64,000 nucleotides of DNA from Eubacteriaceae bacterium (lineage in GTDB: Bacteria > Bacillota > Clostridia > Peptostreptococcales > Anaerovoracaceae): contig CABIWW010000003.1 in the NCBI GenBank assembly GCA_902362435.1, positions 143,771 through 207,770 on the forward strand. The letters are read 5' to 3'. This document shows positions 8,646-16,979 of the stretch, one piece after another. A program made the position numbers and the translations under genes. Under the pieces are notes generated by a model, which ran no database searches, was not told the DNA's origin, and saw nothing but the letters and a program-made list of their open reading frames with translations. Each line of letters begins with the position of its first letter. The stretch's first letter is position 1.

Positions 8646-9890
8646 TTACTCTTCGACCTCTTCTGTTTCTTCCAAAGGTTCTGCCGGTGTTTTCTTTCTG
8701 TTCTTCACGATGTATGCTGCTGCAAGCACCGCTATCAGCACTGCTGCTGCGATGCCGATCCACACTCCCGTATGACTGCCTTTTTCTTCTTTTACCGTTT
8801 CCTTCGCCACATCCCATTTTTCTGTGGAAAGTATGTATTTATCGGCTTCTCCGTACATTGTGCTGCATGTCACGTATCCGTTCTCAACACTCAGTTCATC
8901 CTCTATTGCCCTGGCGCCGTTTTCCTTGTCGAACGAATACAGGTAAAGCTTGTCCGAATCCTTGAACCAGTCTGCCACTCTGATGTAAGTGCTCGCCTTG
9001 CCCGGCAGCGCCTCCTTGTCGCCTCTCTGTATATACAGTGAATCGGATTTTGAGCCGTATTTGCAGCCTTTGAATGCCTCCCGGCTGAATTCGAGGTTGA
9101 GATCCATATCTCTCGGTTCAGTCACATCTTTTCCTGCGAATTCCCAGGCGTAGAGGATCGTATCTGCGTCGTCCTTCTTCTGGAAGTCGACAAAGTCGCC
9201 TTTCCCCTTGATACTTTCAAGCGCGTCTTTTCCGGTCTTTCCGTCAGGTATCATCACGAAACTGATCTTGCCGCGGTCGCTGTCCACCGTCTTTGTCGTT
9301 CCTTCGGTTTCGTTTTCCTTTTCGTTTTTATCACTTTTCTTTGATTTGTTTTTCTTTGCCGGTTTTGCTGACACCTGTCCTGAGGAAGCTGTTGTCGCCT
9401 GTGTCGCAGCCTGCGTGCTGTCACTTACCGTCACGTATATGCTCGTCGATGTGCTCGTGAACTGCCTGAGCGATGCAGTGACCGTTATCGTAGCGCTGCC
9501 GGGCGAAATGCCGGTGATATACACAGTGCTGCCGCTGCACGACGCAGTCGCTACACTCGTATTGCTCGAATATGCGTTGGCATATGCATAGTATGTCATA
9601 TATGTAGTTCCTGCGCATTTACATTCTCCATTCGCATCAAGGCAGTCTTTCTCACCGCAGATCTGCGGACATTCCGCCATGCCGCAGCCCGGAAGCTGAG
9701 AACTTGATGCCGGAGAAAATGAAAGGCTGACTGCTGCCGAGCCTCCCTGCGATACAGATACACTGCTCTGCCCCGCATACACTCCCACACTTCCTCTCTG
9801 GAAATATGCGAATGAGTCGGAACACGTCATCACTCCTGTTATCAGCAGAGCCAGTACGAATATCAGACTCCGCTTAGCTGTCTTTTTCAT
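8646..9890 (-). CDS. Membrane-anchored Ig-like surface protein with Cys-rich loop
   Basis: A 414-residue exported protein. It has an N-terminal signal segment, then a Big_2-like Ig domain (about 38-158) split by a loop with PGCGMAECPQICGEKDC and a later GECKCAG. A Lys/Ser/Glu-rich linker follows (about 175-200), then a beta-rich domain (200-355), a transmembrane helix near residues 370-392 and a short acidic cytoplasmic tail. The loop aligns with that in the 552-residue protein at 481-2139. It is the first gene of a probable operon running down to the FecE-type ATPase, with one base between it and the next gene. Function unknown; metal binding by the Cys loop is inferred. Confidence 0.7.
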   Translation of the reverse strand: MKKTAKRSLIFVLALLITGVMTCSDSFAYFQRGSVGVYAGQSSVSVSQGGSAAVSLSFSPASSSQLPGCGMAECPQICGEKDCLDANGECKCAGTTYMTYYAYANAYSSNTSVATASCSGSTVYITGISPGSATITVTASLRQFTSTSTSIYVTVSDSTQAATQATTASSGQVSAKPAKKNKSKKSDKNEKENETEGTTKTVDSDRGKISFVMIPDGKTGKDALESIKGKGDFVDFQKKDDADTILYAWEFAGKDVTEPRDMDLNLEFSREAFKGCKYGSKSDSLYIQRGDKEALPGKASTYIRVADWFKDSDKLYLYSFDKENGARAIEDELSVENGYVTCSTMYGEADKYILSTEKWDVAKETVKEEKGSHTGVWIGIAAAVLIAVLAAAYIVKNRKKTPAEPLEETEEVEE

Positions 9891-9934
9891 TTCAGTTACC
9901 TCCGATAGTTTTCATGATCGACTTGATTTTCCCG

Positions 9935-10738
9935 TTACTTTATCGATCTGCCGTTTATCTTCCTGTACGAATATATATCTATGTCAAGCTCTGCATCAGA
10001 GCCCTGTTTTTCTACTGTTATGATGTTTTTTGAACACGATACGGAGTATTCAGCTCCGTAATTGTTCTGCAGGGTCTCGACTATCCCTGCCGCTATATCT
10101 CTGTCGTTTTCTGCGAGGAATTCGTGACCGTGCACTGCTGCGTACCCATCCAGCATTTCCAGCGCTCTGGTCTCCGAAACCGGTACCTCTTCACCGTTTT
10201 CGGTTATGCCGACCCATGCGATGCTTCGTATGTTCCAGATCGAATCCACGGATTTCACGACTTTGCCGGGTTCTGACGATACCGTTGACAGACTTACTCC
10301 CGACGGTATCAGCGCTTCCAGTGTAAAGTCCTGCACTGCGTACTTTTCATCGGCACTTCTGATACACGAAATACCTTTTTCTTTTTCCGCGGGTCCGATC
10401 TTCAGGATGCCTTTCGTGACCGCATCCACCGGGATCTTTATCCTTGCCGTATTTTCATCGTCCCCGGCCGTAAACTCGCACTCGTCGTCTTTCACTCGTT
10501 CATCTGAGATTGTGATACGCAGATCGCTGCATTTTTCATCTGTGACCGCGATCTCCCTGTCGAATATCAGATCCGCCGTGACATACTGACTGTCCTCCGA
10601 ACCCTCGCTGTATGACCCGACCGCCACATCCTCGAGCTGCGGCGAGTATTCAGCATCCGTTTTTACGCTGCCGCACGATGCCAGCATCGCTGCTGATACG
10701 ACAGCTGTCGCCGCTGCCATGAACATCCTGCGGATCAT
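9935..10738 (-). CDS. Putative lipoprotein, unknown function
   Basis: I do not recognise the family. The start chosen (MIRRMF) gives a compact lipoprotein signal ending LASC, with AGGA upstream at a rather long spacing. A GTG at 10777 would add 13 residues but has no clear ribosome site. The mature protein is about 245 residues and mostly predicted beta. It contains VTADLIFDREIAVTDE, a pattern like an Ig-type strand domain, and two Cys (DEKC, DECEF) in the first half. It lies 44 bases before the Ig/Cys-loop surface protein gene, so it may be co-expressed with the transporter operon. Confidence 0.6.
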   Translation of the reverse strand: MIRRMFMAAATAVVSAAMLASCGSVKTDAEYSPQLEDVAVGSYSEGSEDSQYVTADLIFDREIAVTDEKCSDLRITISDERVKDDECEFTAGDDENTARIKIPVDAVTKGILKIGPAEKEKGISCIRSADEKYAVQDFTLEALIPSGVSLSTVSSEPGKVVKSVDSIWNIRSIAWVGITENGEEVPVSETRALEMLDGYAAVHGHEFLAENDRDIAAGIVETLQNNYGAEYSVSCSKNIITVEKQGSDAELDIDIYSYRKINGRSIK

Positions 10739-10908
10739 CGTACATCTGTTTCCTGCTTTGTTTCTGTCCATTTTCACCTGAGTTTTCTATTGTATTAACG
10801 CTCTTTATAAAGGGAATATGGAGACCGAAACACTGTCCGATCTCCTGCTTTCCCCTGTTGCTTTATTTGACATAATGAAAGTAAGTGTATTGCATAGTTA
10901 TATGTTTC

Positions 10909-12480
10909 TTATCTGCTTCTGCCTGCATTCTTTTTTCTGAATGCTATCACAGTACCGCCTGCAGCTGCTGCAAGGATCAGTGCTCCCGCCCACAGCATGA
11001 TGCTGAAATCATCACCGGTAGCTGTGCCGCTGCTTGGATCTTTTTTCCCGTCAGTCTTTCCTGTATCTGCAGGTGTTTTCGGCTGTGTAAATTCCGCACT
11101 TACGATATCGCTTGGCATCATGCCGTTCTTTACAGCATATGCTTTTACTACTGCGGCCTTTTCAAGAGTAAAAGTTCCTTTATATTCTATTCTGGTATCG
11201 CTGCTCTTCGGATCGCTTCCGTCTGTCGTGTAGTAGATCACAGCATCCTCTGTTTCACAGCTTATCGAAACTTTCTGCTTGTCCTTGAATTCGCCTCCGT
11301 TAGGAGTGATAACAGGTGCTGCAGTCTTTTCACCTTCGATCACGTCCATGCCGAACACTGTATAAGTCGCCGACCACGTAGTCGTCTCCCCTGCGACCTT
11401 AGTGCTGTCCTCAGGATCCATCGCGATACCGAACAGGAATCTGAACGTGTTTTCCTTTGCAATGAGGCTGTCATATGCACCGGCAGGCTTTGTCTGATCG
11501 CTCCTGAAGATCACTTCATCATACTGATATGCGATCATCGGATCCACCTTGGTCTTGTCAGCTCCGCCAAGAGCCGTCTTCACACCATCATCGAATCTTC
11601 CACCGCTGAGCAGAGTGTTCCTGAGCGATTCGTCTGTATATACTCCCGGGAATGCATATCTGTCCTGCATCAGATGTTCATATGTGAATATACCTCTAGA
11701 GTAGTATGCATCCTCCGTAGTGCTGTCATTTGACTCCTTTGCGCTGTCATTAGTTCTCAGCTTCAGCGTCATCCCCTGTTCAAAAGTTATCCCGGCTGCC
11801 TTGAAGATGTCGTTTATATCAGCTCCCTGTGCTCTGAACACAGTCAGACCTCTCATACCGCAGATAGTGTTGTACCACTTGTCCTCACCGCTGCTCATCT
11901 GCTTTATCTCGTCTTTTGTAAAGGTCTTTGCAGTCTTCACATTGCCGTCTTTGTCGATCAGCCTTACCTGCAGTGTCTCCGCACCGTACATCGTAGCCGT
12001 GAAGTCTGCCTGTAATGAGCCTTTATCACCCGATGTATCGAGCTTTACAGTAAATGTCTTTGTACGTTCTGCTGTTGATACGTTGAGTATCGGATCTTCT
12101 GCTGTACGCTTGAGGCTCAGCACCATCCTGTATGACATTTCTCCTGTCTTCCTGTCTTTTACAGTATCTGCTTTTATCGACCACTGCTCTGCCGTCAGCT
12201 CCTTCGCTTTACCGTCAGCTATGATAGTCACTTTCTCCACCGCTTCGGCATAGCCTTCGAGCTCTGCCAGCTTCTCCTCATCTGTCTTGCCTGCCCACGT
12301 ATCATCTCCGCTGTACGTGAGATTGATCTTCAGCGGATCACCCGTGTAGCGCAGCGTTACATTTTCCGCAGATATCGACGGCTGCGTCGTTTCTGCCGCC
12401 ATCGCAGTCACCGGAGCCATCACACCGAGGATCATTATCGCACTCAGTACGAAGGCCAGCATTTTTTTCGAAAATTTCAT
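10909..12480 (-). CDS. Anchored surface protein: probable sulfite-oxidase-fold domain plus chitobiase-type domain
   Basis: A 523-residue exported protein with a signal peptide closely resembling that of the 552-residue protein (MKFSKKMLAFVLSA). Residues about 30-170 form a beta domain. Residues about 180-390 contain FTKDEIKQM, NTICGMRG and INDIFKAAGI, a pattern like the sulfite-oxidase molybdopterin fold. Residues about 395-460 are a chitobiase C-terminal-type Ig domain (IYYTTDGSDPKSS). The end has TATGDD, a hydrophobic stretch and RKKNAGRSR, an anchor-like tail. A good AGGAG precedes the ATG. The sulfite-oxidase fold is my inference from spacing and key words; cofactor binding is doubtful. 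Confidence 0.6.
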   Translation of the reverse strand: MKFSKKMLAFVLSAIMILGVMAPVTAMAAETTQPSISAENVTLRYTGDPLKINLTYSGDDTWAGKTDEEKLAELEGYAEAVEKVTIIADGKAKELTAEQWSIKADTVKDRKTGEMSYRMVLSLKRTAEDPILNVSTAERTKTFTVKLDTSGDKGSLQADFTATMYGAETLQVRLIDKDGNVKTAKTFTKDEIKQMSSGEDKWYNTICGMRGLTVFRAQGADINDIFKAAGITFEQGMTLKLRTNDSAKESNDSTTEDAYYSRGIFTYEHLMQDRYAFPGVYTDESLRNTLLSGGRFDDGVKTALGGADKTKVDPMIAYQYDEVIFRSDQTKPAGAYDSLIAKENTFRFLFGIAMDPEDSTKVAGETTTWSATYTVFGMDVIEGEKTAAPVITPNGGEFKDKQKVSISCETEDAVIYYTTDGSDPKSSDTRIEYKGTFTLEKAAVVKAYAVKNGMMPSDIVSAEFTQPKTPADTGKTDGKKDPSSGTATGDDFSIMLWAGALILAAAAGGTVIAFRKKNAGRSR

Positions 12481-12566
12481 CTTCCCTCTCCTCCTTTAAC
12501 CATTCATTTTACCGGCTGAAACCGGTATCGCCTGCTTTTTACACTTCTTATACTTTCATAAATATG

Positions 12567-14042
12567 TCAGTTCAGATATATCCTTATCAGCGTACAGTCT
12601 CCTGCTGTCTCTACACGTTCACCGCCGTAATAGCCGTCAAGATTTCCAAAGCATGCAGTGAACGGGCCGCTGTGGTTCTTTACAACGCCCACTTCAGTAT
12701 CTATCCCCTTCTTTTCAAGAGACTGATTCAGCTGATCGTATGCCACATAAGCCTTGCTCTCATGATCATGCTCTTTCAGGATCGGATACCCGTTCTTTAC
12801 ACACGATATCACCGGGATCGCGCCCGGGATCTTCACCCCGTCACGCGTCATGATGTAGTATGCACTGTCATTGTTCTTATGATCGAAATACTTCAGATCT
12901 TCCACAGTGTTGTACACCTCGCCGTCTCTTCCGACAAGTTCGGCCCTTCCGTCAAGAGTGCTCACTCCGGCTTTCTTTTTAAGGAGCCACAGAAAATCGA
13001 CCCCTTCAAAGTAGTCGGTCCATCCGCCTGCGCCCGCATACGAAAATGTCTTCTCATCTCCGAGTGTTCCGTAATAACCGCCATGCACTTTTGACGGATT
13101 TTCCCTCATCAGGTCTTCGATCTCCGCAGTCGTAAGTTCCACGACTCTGTCCGGTCCGCGATATGCCGTATCTTTGTGGTATACTTCTATCGTAAATGTG
13201 CAGTCCAGTGAATCTTTATACAGCTTGCGATCATGAAAACCGTACTCCGGGTCTTCAGGCGTCCTGCCTTTTCCTGCAGTCATGGACTTTACAGGAAACT
13301 GTTCCTTGAGTTTTCCGTCTTTGAAAACCATCAGCATCACCGCCTGATCATCATCGCGGCCCTGCTCCTGCAGAGCAAATGGACCTTCACCGCTTCCCGT
13401 GGCCAGTATCGCCTTGTATTTGCTGCCGGAAAGCTTCTTATATGAAAATGTTTTTTTGTTTTCGTCTTTGTCTTCAAAAAGAATATTAAGCTTTTTCGTA
13501 TTTTTATCTATACCGCAGAGATCGAGAAATTTTATAAGATCGACCCCGTAGTATCCAGCGTTTTCTGCGAGGAGCCCGAGCGCATTCATCTTGCTGTTTA
13601 CAAATGATATCCTTATCAGCTCCTCGAGATCCCTGACCGAATAAATCGATTCCTCAGGCATAGCATTGCCTGTGAGCGTTATCGCATAGTAGATCTGATC
13701 TCCATACTGTGATCCGTATTTTCCCAGATCTGAAATGTACAGCTTGTCTATGATCTGCTGTTCATGATCTGATGGCGATCTGTCTTCTTCAGTTACTTTG
13801 ACCTTAAGCGAGGTCTCATGCGATTCACCGTCCGCATCCTCTTTGTGTGATCCATGTGACTCAGAAGGTTCTGCGTTTTCAATGCTGCTACTGCCCGAAT
13901 CGCTTTGCAAAGCACCCCTGCCTTCTGTATCTGTGTCGCTTTTTTCACAACCCGTCACTGCAAGAGTAAACAGCACCACAATAGCAATGAAAAGGATCCT
14001 CAACACATACTTGTAATGCTTTGCGCTTTTCTGGTAATACAT
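12567..14042 (-). CDS. Lipoprotein with two probable sulfite-oxidase-like domains
   Basis: A 491-residue lipoprotein (lipobox LAVTGC; AGAGGA before the ATG). After a Ser/Asp/His-rich linker it holds two similar modules. The first has YSVRDLEELI, GVDLIKFLDLCGI and a FALQEQ...FKDG region. The second has VVELTTAEIEDLM, GVDFLWLLKKKAGV and AELVGRDGE. Both match the outline of the sulfite-oxidase molybdopterin-binding fold seen in the neighbour at 10909-12480. A conserved single Cys as cofactor ligand is not evident. It is upstream of the rest of the locus by 86 bases and likely co-regulated. Role unknown; ligand binding or an electron-transfer-independent sensor is possible. Confidence 0.6.
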   Translation of the reverse strand: MYYQKSAKHYKYVLRILFIAIVVLFTLAVTGCEKSDTDTEGRGALQSDSGSSSIENAEPSESHGSHKEDADGESHETSLKVKVTEEDRSPSDHEQQIIDKLYISDLGKYGSQYGDQIYYAITLTGNAMPEESIYSVRDLEELIRISFVNSKMNALGLLAENAGYYGVDLIKFLDLCGIDKNTKKLNILFEDKDENKKTFSYKKLSGSKYKAILATGSGEGPFALQEQGRDDDQAVMLMVFKDGKLKEQFPVKSMTAGKGRTPEDPEYGFHDRKLYKDSLDCTFTIEVYHKDTAYRGPDRVVELTTAEIEDLMRENPSKVHGGYYGTLGDEKTFSYAGAGGWTDYFEGVDFLWLLKKKAGVSTLDGRAELVGRDGEVYNTVEDLKYFDHKNNDSAYYIMTRDGVKIPGAIPVISCVKNGYPILKEHDHESKAYVAYDQLNQSLEKKGIDTEVGVVKNHSGPFTACFGNLDGYYGGERVETAGDCTLIRIYLN

Positions 14043-14418
14043 TGCCTTGTCCTCTGATAAAATTCATTCAATTATTACATAATCTACACATAACTTTTAT
14101 GCCGTTTGATAGTATCAACAAAACTCTCATCTGTCGTTTGTCGAAACAACCGACGCCTGCCAAAAATGTTTTTGCGACAACATCAATCCTCTCGGATATC
14201 GCATTGAGCAAAATCGTTACATATCAGCAGCAAAAAGATCGTGAGCAATTGATAAAATCGGAGAACACGATCAGACGGGATAAATCAACAATAGAAAAAA
14301 CTGCCCTGTCAACAGCTTTTACACTATCGACAGGGCAGATTTTATTCATCCAGATTTGTTCATCGTATATCAGGATCAAGTTTAGCAGTTATTATTGTGC
14401 ATATCGCAATCTACGCTT
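14043..14418. other. Intergenic stretch with one terminator
   Basis: This 376-base gap between the collagen-like gene and the lipoprotein gene shows no convincing gene. It contains the hairpin terminator at 14301-14338 and AT-rich sequence that may hold the promoter of the lipoprotein gene. Confidence 0.5.
14295..14342 (-). terminator. Intrinsic terminator after the collagen-like gene
   Basis: Perfect 10-bp stem (CTGCCCTGTC at 14301-14310 with its complement at 14329-14338) and an 18-base loop. On the minus strand it is followed by TTTTTT. It lies about 80 bases after the stop of the collagen-like gene. The other side is also T-rich, so it may act in both directions. Confidence 0.85.
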
Positions 14419-15168
14419 TTATCTTGCCAGATACCCTGCGTTTCTCAGATTTCCAAGCAGTTCGTTCACAGTGTTGATCACATCTGTAAGCGTTGCCGTC
14501 GCAGCAAGGTCGGTTACCTGTTCTGCAGCAGCCGGTGCGGGGCCGGTCGCTCCCGTCGGACCCTGTGCTCCTGCTTCACCTGCGGGACCCTGAGGCCCTG
14601 TAGGGCCGGTTGCTCCTGTTGGCCCTGTTGCTCCCTGTATGCCGTCAAGACCTGCCGGGCCTGTCGCTCCTGTCGGACCCGTTGAACCCTGCGCTCCTGC
14701 TTCGCCTGCGGGACCCTGAGGCCCTGTCGGGCCGGTTGCTCCTGTCGGACCTGTTGGTCCTGTTGCTCCCTGTATGCCGTCAAGACCTGCCGGGCCTTGA
14801 GGACCGGTCGCTCCCGTCGGACCCTGTGCTCCTGCTTCACCTGCGGGACCCTGAGGGCCGGTCGGGCCGGTTGCTCCTGTCGGACCTGTTGGTCCTGTTG
14901 CTCCCTGTATGCCGTCAAGACCTGCCGGGCCTATCTCTCCCGCCGGACCTGTCGGCCCTGTTACACCAGTCGCGCCGGTTGCTCCTGTCGTCCCCGGAAA
15001 TCCCACCGGTCCCTCCGGGCCCATCGGGCCTTCCTGCCCGCGAGGCCCCCTTGGACCAGGACACCCCCTCGGCCCCATCGGACCTGTCGCTCCGGTCGGG
15101 CCTCGCTGCTGACAGCAGTCATTATTATAACCGCAGCAGCAATCATTGTTCGGATTATTAAAAAGCAT
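14419..15168 (-). CDS. Collagen-like (Gly-X-Y) surface protein, BclA-like
   Basis: A 249-residue protein. The N-terminus is Cys-rich ([11 protein letters not shown]), followed by about 60 Gly-X-Y triplets rich in GPT and GAT (about residues 22-205). A short C-terminal domain ends in [20 protein letters not shown], like the trimerising tails of clostridial and Bacillus exosporium BclA-type proteins. No signal peptide is visible, as in spore-surface collagen-like proteins. AAGGAGGA precedes the ATG. The next gene upstream encodes a family 2 glycosyltransferase, and collagen-like proteins of this type are commonly glycosylated on Thr. Spore-surface location is inferred. Confidence 0.88.
   Translation of the reverse strand: MLFNNPNNDCCCGYNNDCCQQRGPTGATGPMGPRGCPGPRGPRGQEGPMGPEGPVGFPGTTGATGATGVTGPTGPAGEIGPAGLDGIQGATGPTGPTGATGPTGPQGPAGEAGAQGPTGATGPQGPAGLDGIQGATGPTGPTGATGPTGPQGPAGEAGAQGSTGPTGATGPAGLDGIQGATGPTGATGPTGPQGPAGEAGAQGPTGATGPAPAAAEQVTDLAATATLTDVINTVNELLGNLRNAGYLAR
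14530..14928 (-). repeat. Tandem 135-bp repeat inside the collagen-like gene
   Basis: Two full 45-residue units, each beginning LDGIQGATG, and a third partial unit of about 38 residues, nearly identical at the DNA level. The recurring segment GCCGTCAAGACCTGCC appears near 14641, 14776 and 14911. Such arrays change length by slippage or recombination. Confidence 0.85.
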
Positions 15169-15281
15169 GATATTCCTCCTTACAGATATACCATATCCCT
15201 GTTTTTCCCATCGACTCTTCCCTGCAGAGCCTGTGCTCTGCCCTTTGCATGATACCGAAAATACCGGTATCCTTATTTAAC

Positions 15282-16376
15282 TTATGCCTCCTGATATCGC
15301 CCGGTTACAAACAGGCGCTCAAAATATTTCTGGTTTTCGATCACTTCCTTCGATGCCGGTCTGATCATTGCCGCTCTAAGATGATACTGCCACGCCCTGC
15401 CATGGTCACCGAGCCTGTCATAACATACACACAGCTGCATCAGCGGTATATAGCCACGGCAGTCGCTGTGATCAAATCCGCCGTACTTCGCGCAGTCAGG
15501 TGCTGCAAGCGCCCGTTCATACCAGTAAGCCGCCGTTTCATGATCATTACATTCCATAAAACATGCGCCTATCTCACAGCATATCTCCGCCCTCGGCAGA
15601 TCGTATCTGAAACTGTAAAAAAGACTGTCCAGCCTCATCTGCGGTTTTGCGAGATACTTGAAGCACAAAGACCTCTGCAGGCATGCATCTATCAGATTTT
15701 CACGCCACGCGCCCTTTTCAGCGAGAAACCTGTCAAACACAGAGATCGCTTCTTCATACCGCCCGTGATCGTAAAGCTCCCTGCCGTAATAAAACACCTG
15801 CCGCGAATCGCCCAGCTCGCCACGCGCTATCATGGACTCGTATATCCTGAGGTTCCTATCAGAGCCATCTGCACTGTTCTTATGATGTTCGATCTCAATG
15901 TCAGAATACAGCACCTTGCCTGACGGCACGACTGCCTCGTGCACCCGGCCTTTCCATATGAACCCCTTCCCGTTTCTGAGCCAGCGTTCCCGATAATATG
16001 AAACAGCCGGATATCCGTCACGATCAAACCCCGTCAGATACTTCATCATCACTACATCTGTATCAGGATCGATCTCCGACTTCAGCGCTTTCATCTTCTT
16101 CAGCTCATTCTCTGTGACGATATCGTCTGCATCCAGCCACATCCAGTAATCCATCGACGCCTTCCTGCATGCAAAATTCCTGGCTGCTGCGAAATCATCC
16201 TCCCACTCAAAGTCGAACACTTTCTGCGTATAATGCCGCGCTATATCTTTCGTGCGATCCTCCGAGCCGGTGTCCACTATTATAATCTCATCTGCGAGCT
16301 CCTTTACAGAATCCAGAGCCCTCGCGAGCACATCCTCTTCATTCTTCACAATCATGCAAAGACTGATACTGACCAT
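15282..16376 (-). CDS. Family 2 glycosyltransferase with TPR-like tail
   Basis: A 364-residue enzyme. The N-terminal GT-A domain (about 1-200) shows SLCMIVKNEEDVLARALDS, EIIIVDTGSEDRTKDIA, FAAARNFA and the metal-binding WLDADD. The C-terminal part (about 200-350) is helical, with TPR-like repeats (YGRELYDHGRYEEAI, AAYWYERALA). This matches the clostridial SunS/WaaE-like group. It likely transfers a sugar from a nucleotide donor to a protein or polymer. Position directly upstream of the collagen-like gene (113-base gap, same strand) suggests that protein as acceptor, by inference. Confidence 0.87.
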   Translation of the reverse strand: MVSISLCMIVKNEEDVLARALDSVKELADEIIIVDTGSEDRTKDIARHYTQKVFDFEWEDDFAAARNFACRKASMDYWMWLDADDIVTENELKKMKALKSEIDPDTDVVMMKYLTGFDRDGYPAVSYYRERWLRNGKGFIWKGRVHEAVVPSGKVLYSDIEIEHHKNSADGSDRNLRIYESMIARGELGDSRQVFYYGRELYDHGRYEEAISVFDRFLAEKGAWRENLIDACLQRSLCFKYLAKPQMRLDSLFYSFRYDLPRAEICCEIGACFMECNDHETAAYWYERALAAPDCAKYGGFDHSDCRGYIPLMQLCVCYDRLGDHGRAWQYHLRAAMIRPASKEVIENQKYFERLFVTGRYQEA

Positions 16377-16535
16377 TACAAATTACCTCCTGTTTTCGCA
16401 TCGTTGCCAACACACCGAAATGCTTCTTATTTTCGCCGTACATCGTATAACTACTATCTATATTATTCAACTGCTCTCGTTTCGTCCGCACCTTTTGATT
16501 CATAGTGTACCTGTTATCTCCAGTTATGCGCGGCA

Positions 16536-16588
16536 ATTTCAGCCATAAAGCAGAAATATCCTATGTAAAATGGCGGAAATCTGGAAAT
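16536..16588. repeat. Palindromic repeat family copy A
   Basis: 53 bases beginning ATTTCAGCCAT and ending GGCGGAAATCTGGAAAT. The first and last parts are imperfect inverted repeats. Same length and same ends as copy D at 36709-36761. Confidence 0.7.
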
Positions 16589-16640
16589 CATGTGGACCTG
16601 TCTGTATGTACGTTCTAAGTCTTCAATAATCATTTGTAAA

Positions 16641-16691
16641 ATTTCAGCCAAACGATCGCATCTGGAGCAAGAAATGGCGGAAATCTGGAAA
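16641..16691. repeat. Palindromic repeat family copy B
   Basis: 51 bases starting ATTTCAGCCA and ending ATGGCGGAAATCTGGAAA, direct repeat of copy A with an unrelated centre. Confidence 0.7.
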
Positions 16692-16765
16692 CAAATAAAA
16701 GTTCTGCCTGCTAGCTATGCCCCAGGAAAACTGCTCGGCCAGTTTTATATGGATATAATTTACAT

Positions 16766-16809
16766 ATTTCAGCTGCAACACCTGATATATCATATGTTTT
16801 TGGCTGAAA
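16766..16809. repeat. Palindromic repeat family copy C
   Basis: Starts ATTTCAGC and ends GGCTGAAA, so the ends pair as a hairpin. It lacks the CTGGAAA extension of copies A, B and D. Confidence 0.5.
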
Positions 16810-16979
16810 CAGCAGTGCAAAACTATGCAAAACCCTGCAAAACAATCCTGCAATCATCACTTTACATTACCTTTGAGCGTATGGTATCATTACATGTTCG
16901 GAATATGCCAAACCATACCGGATACACATCAGTAATAATCACAGTATTCATTCAGAACAGGAGTATAAACAGATATATT

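Larger units (their letters stand above)
16377..16979. other. Intergenic region with dispersed palindromic repeats
   Basis: About 600 bases between divergent genes. The upstream frame of the membrane-protein gene stays open by chance here but lacks coding character. The main content is three copies of a short palindromic repeat family, listed separately. Confidence 0.5.

Noticed and set aside
14530..14930. Possible CRISPR-like array from repeated segments
   Set aside because: The repeats are in-frame Gly-X-Y codons of the collagen-like gene, with no spacers and no cas genes.
14610..15161. Plus-strand reading frames opposite the collagen-like gene
   Set aside because: Open only because of the repetitive GC-rich codons on the other strand; no start signals.
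16590..16979. Longer N-terminus for the YjdF-like membrane protein
   Set aside because: This stretch consists of the intergenic palindromic repeats and has no ribosome site; the start at 16980 gives the family-like N-terminus.
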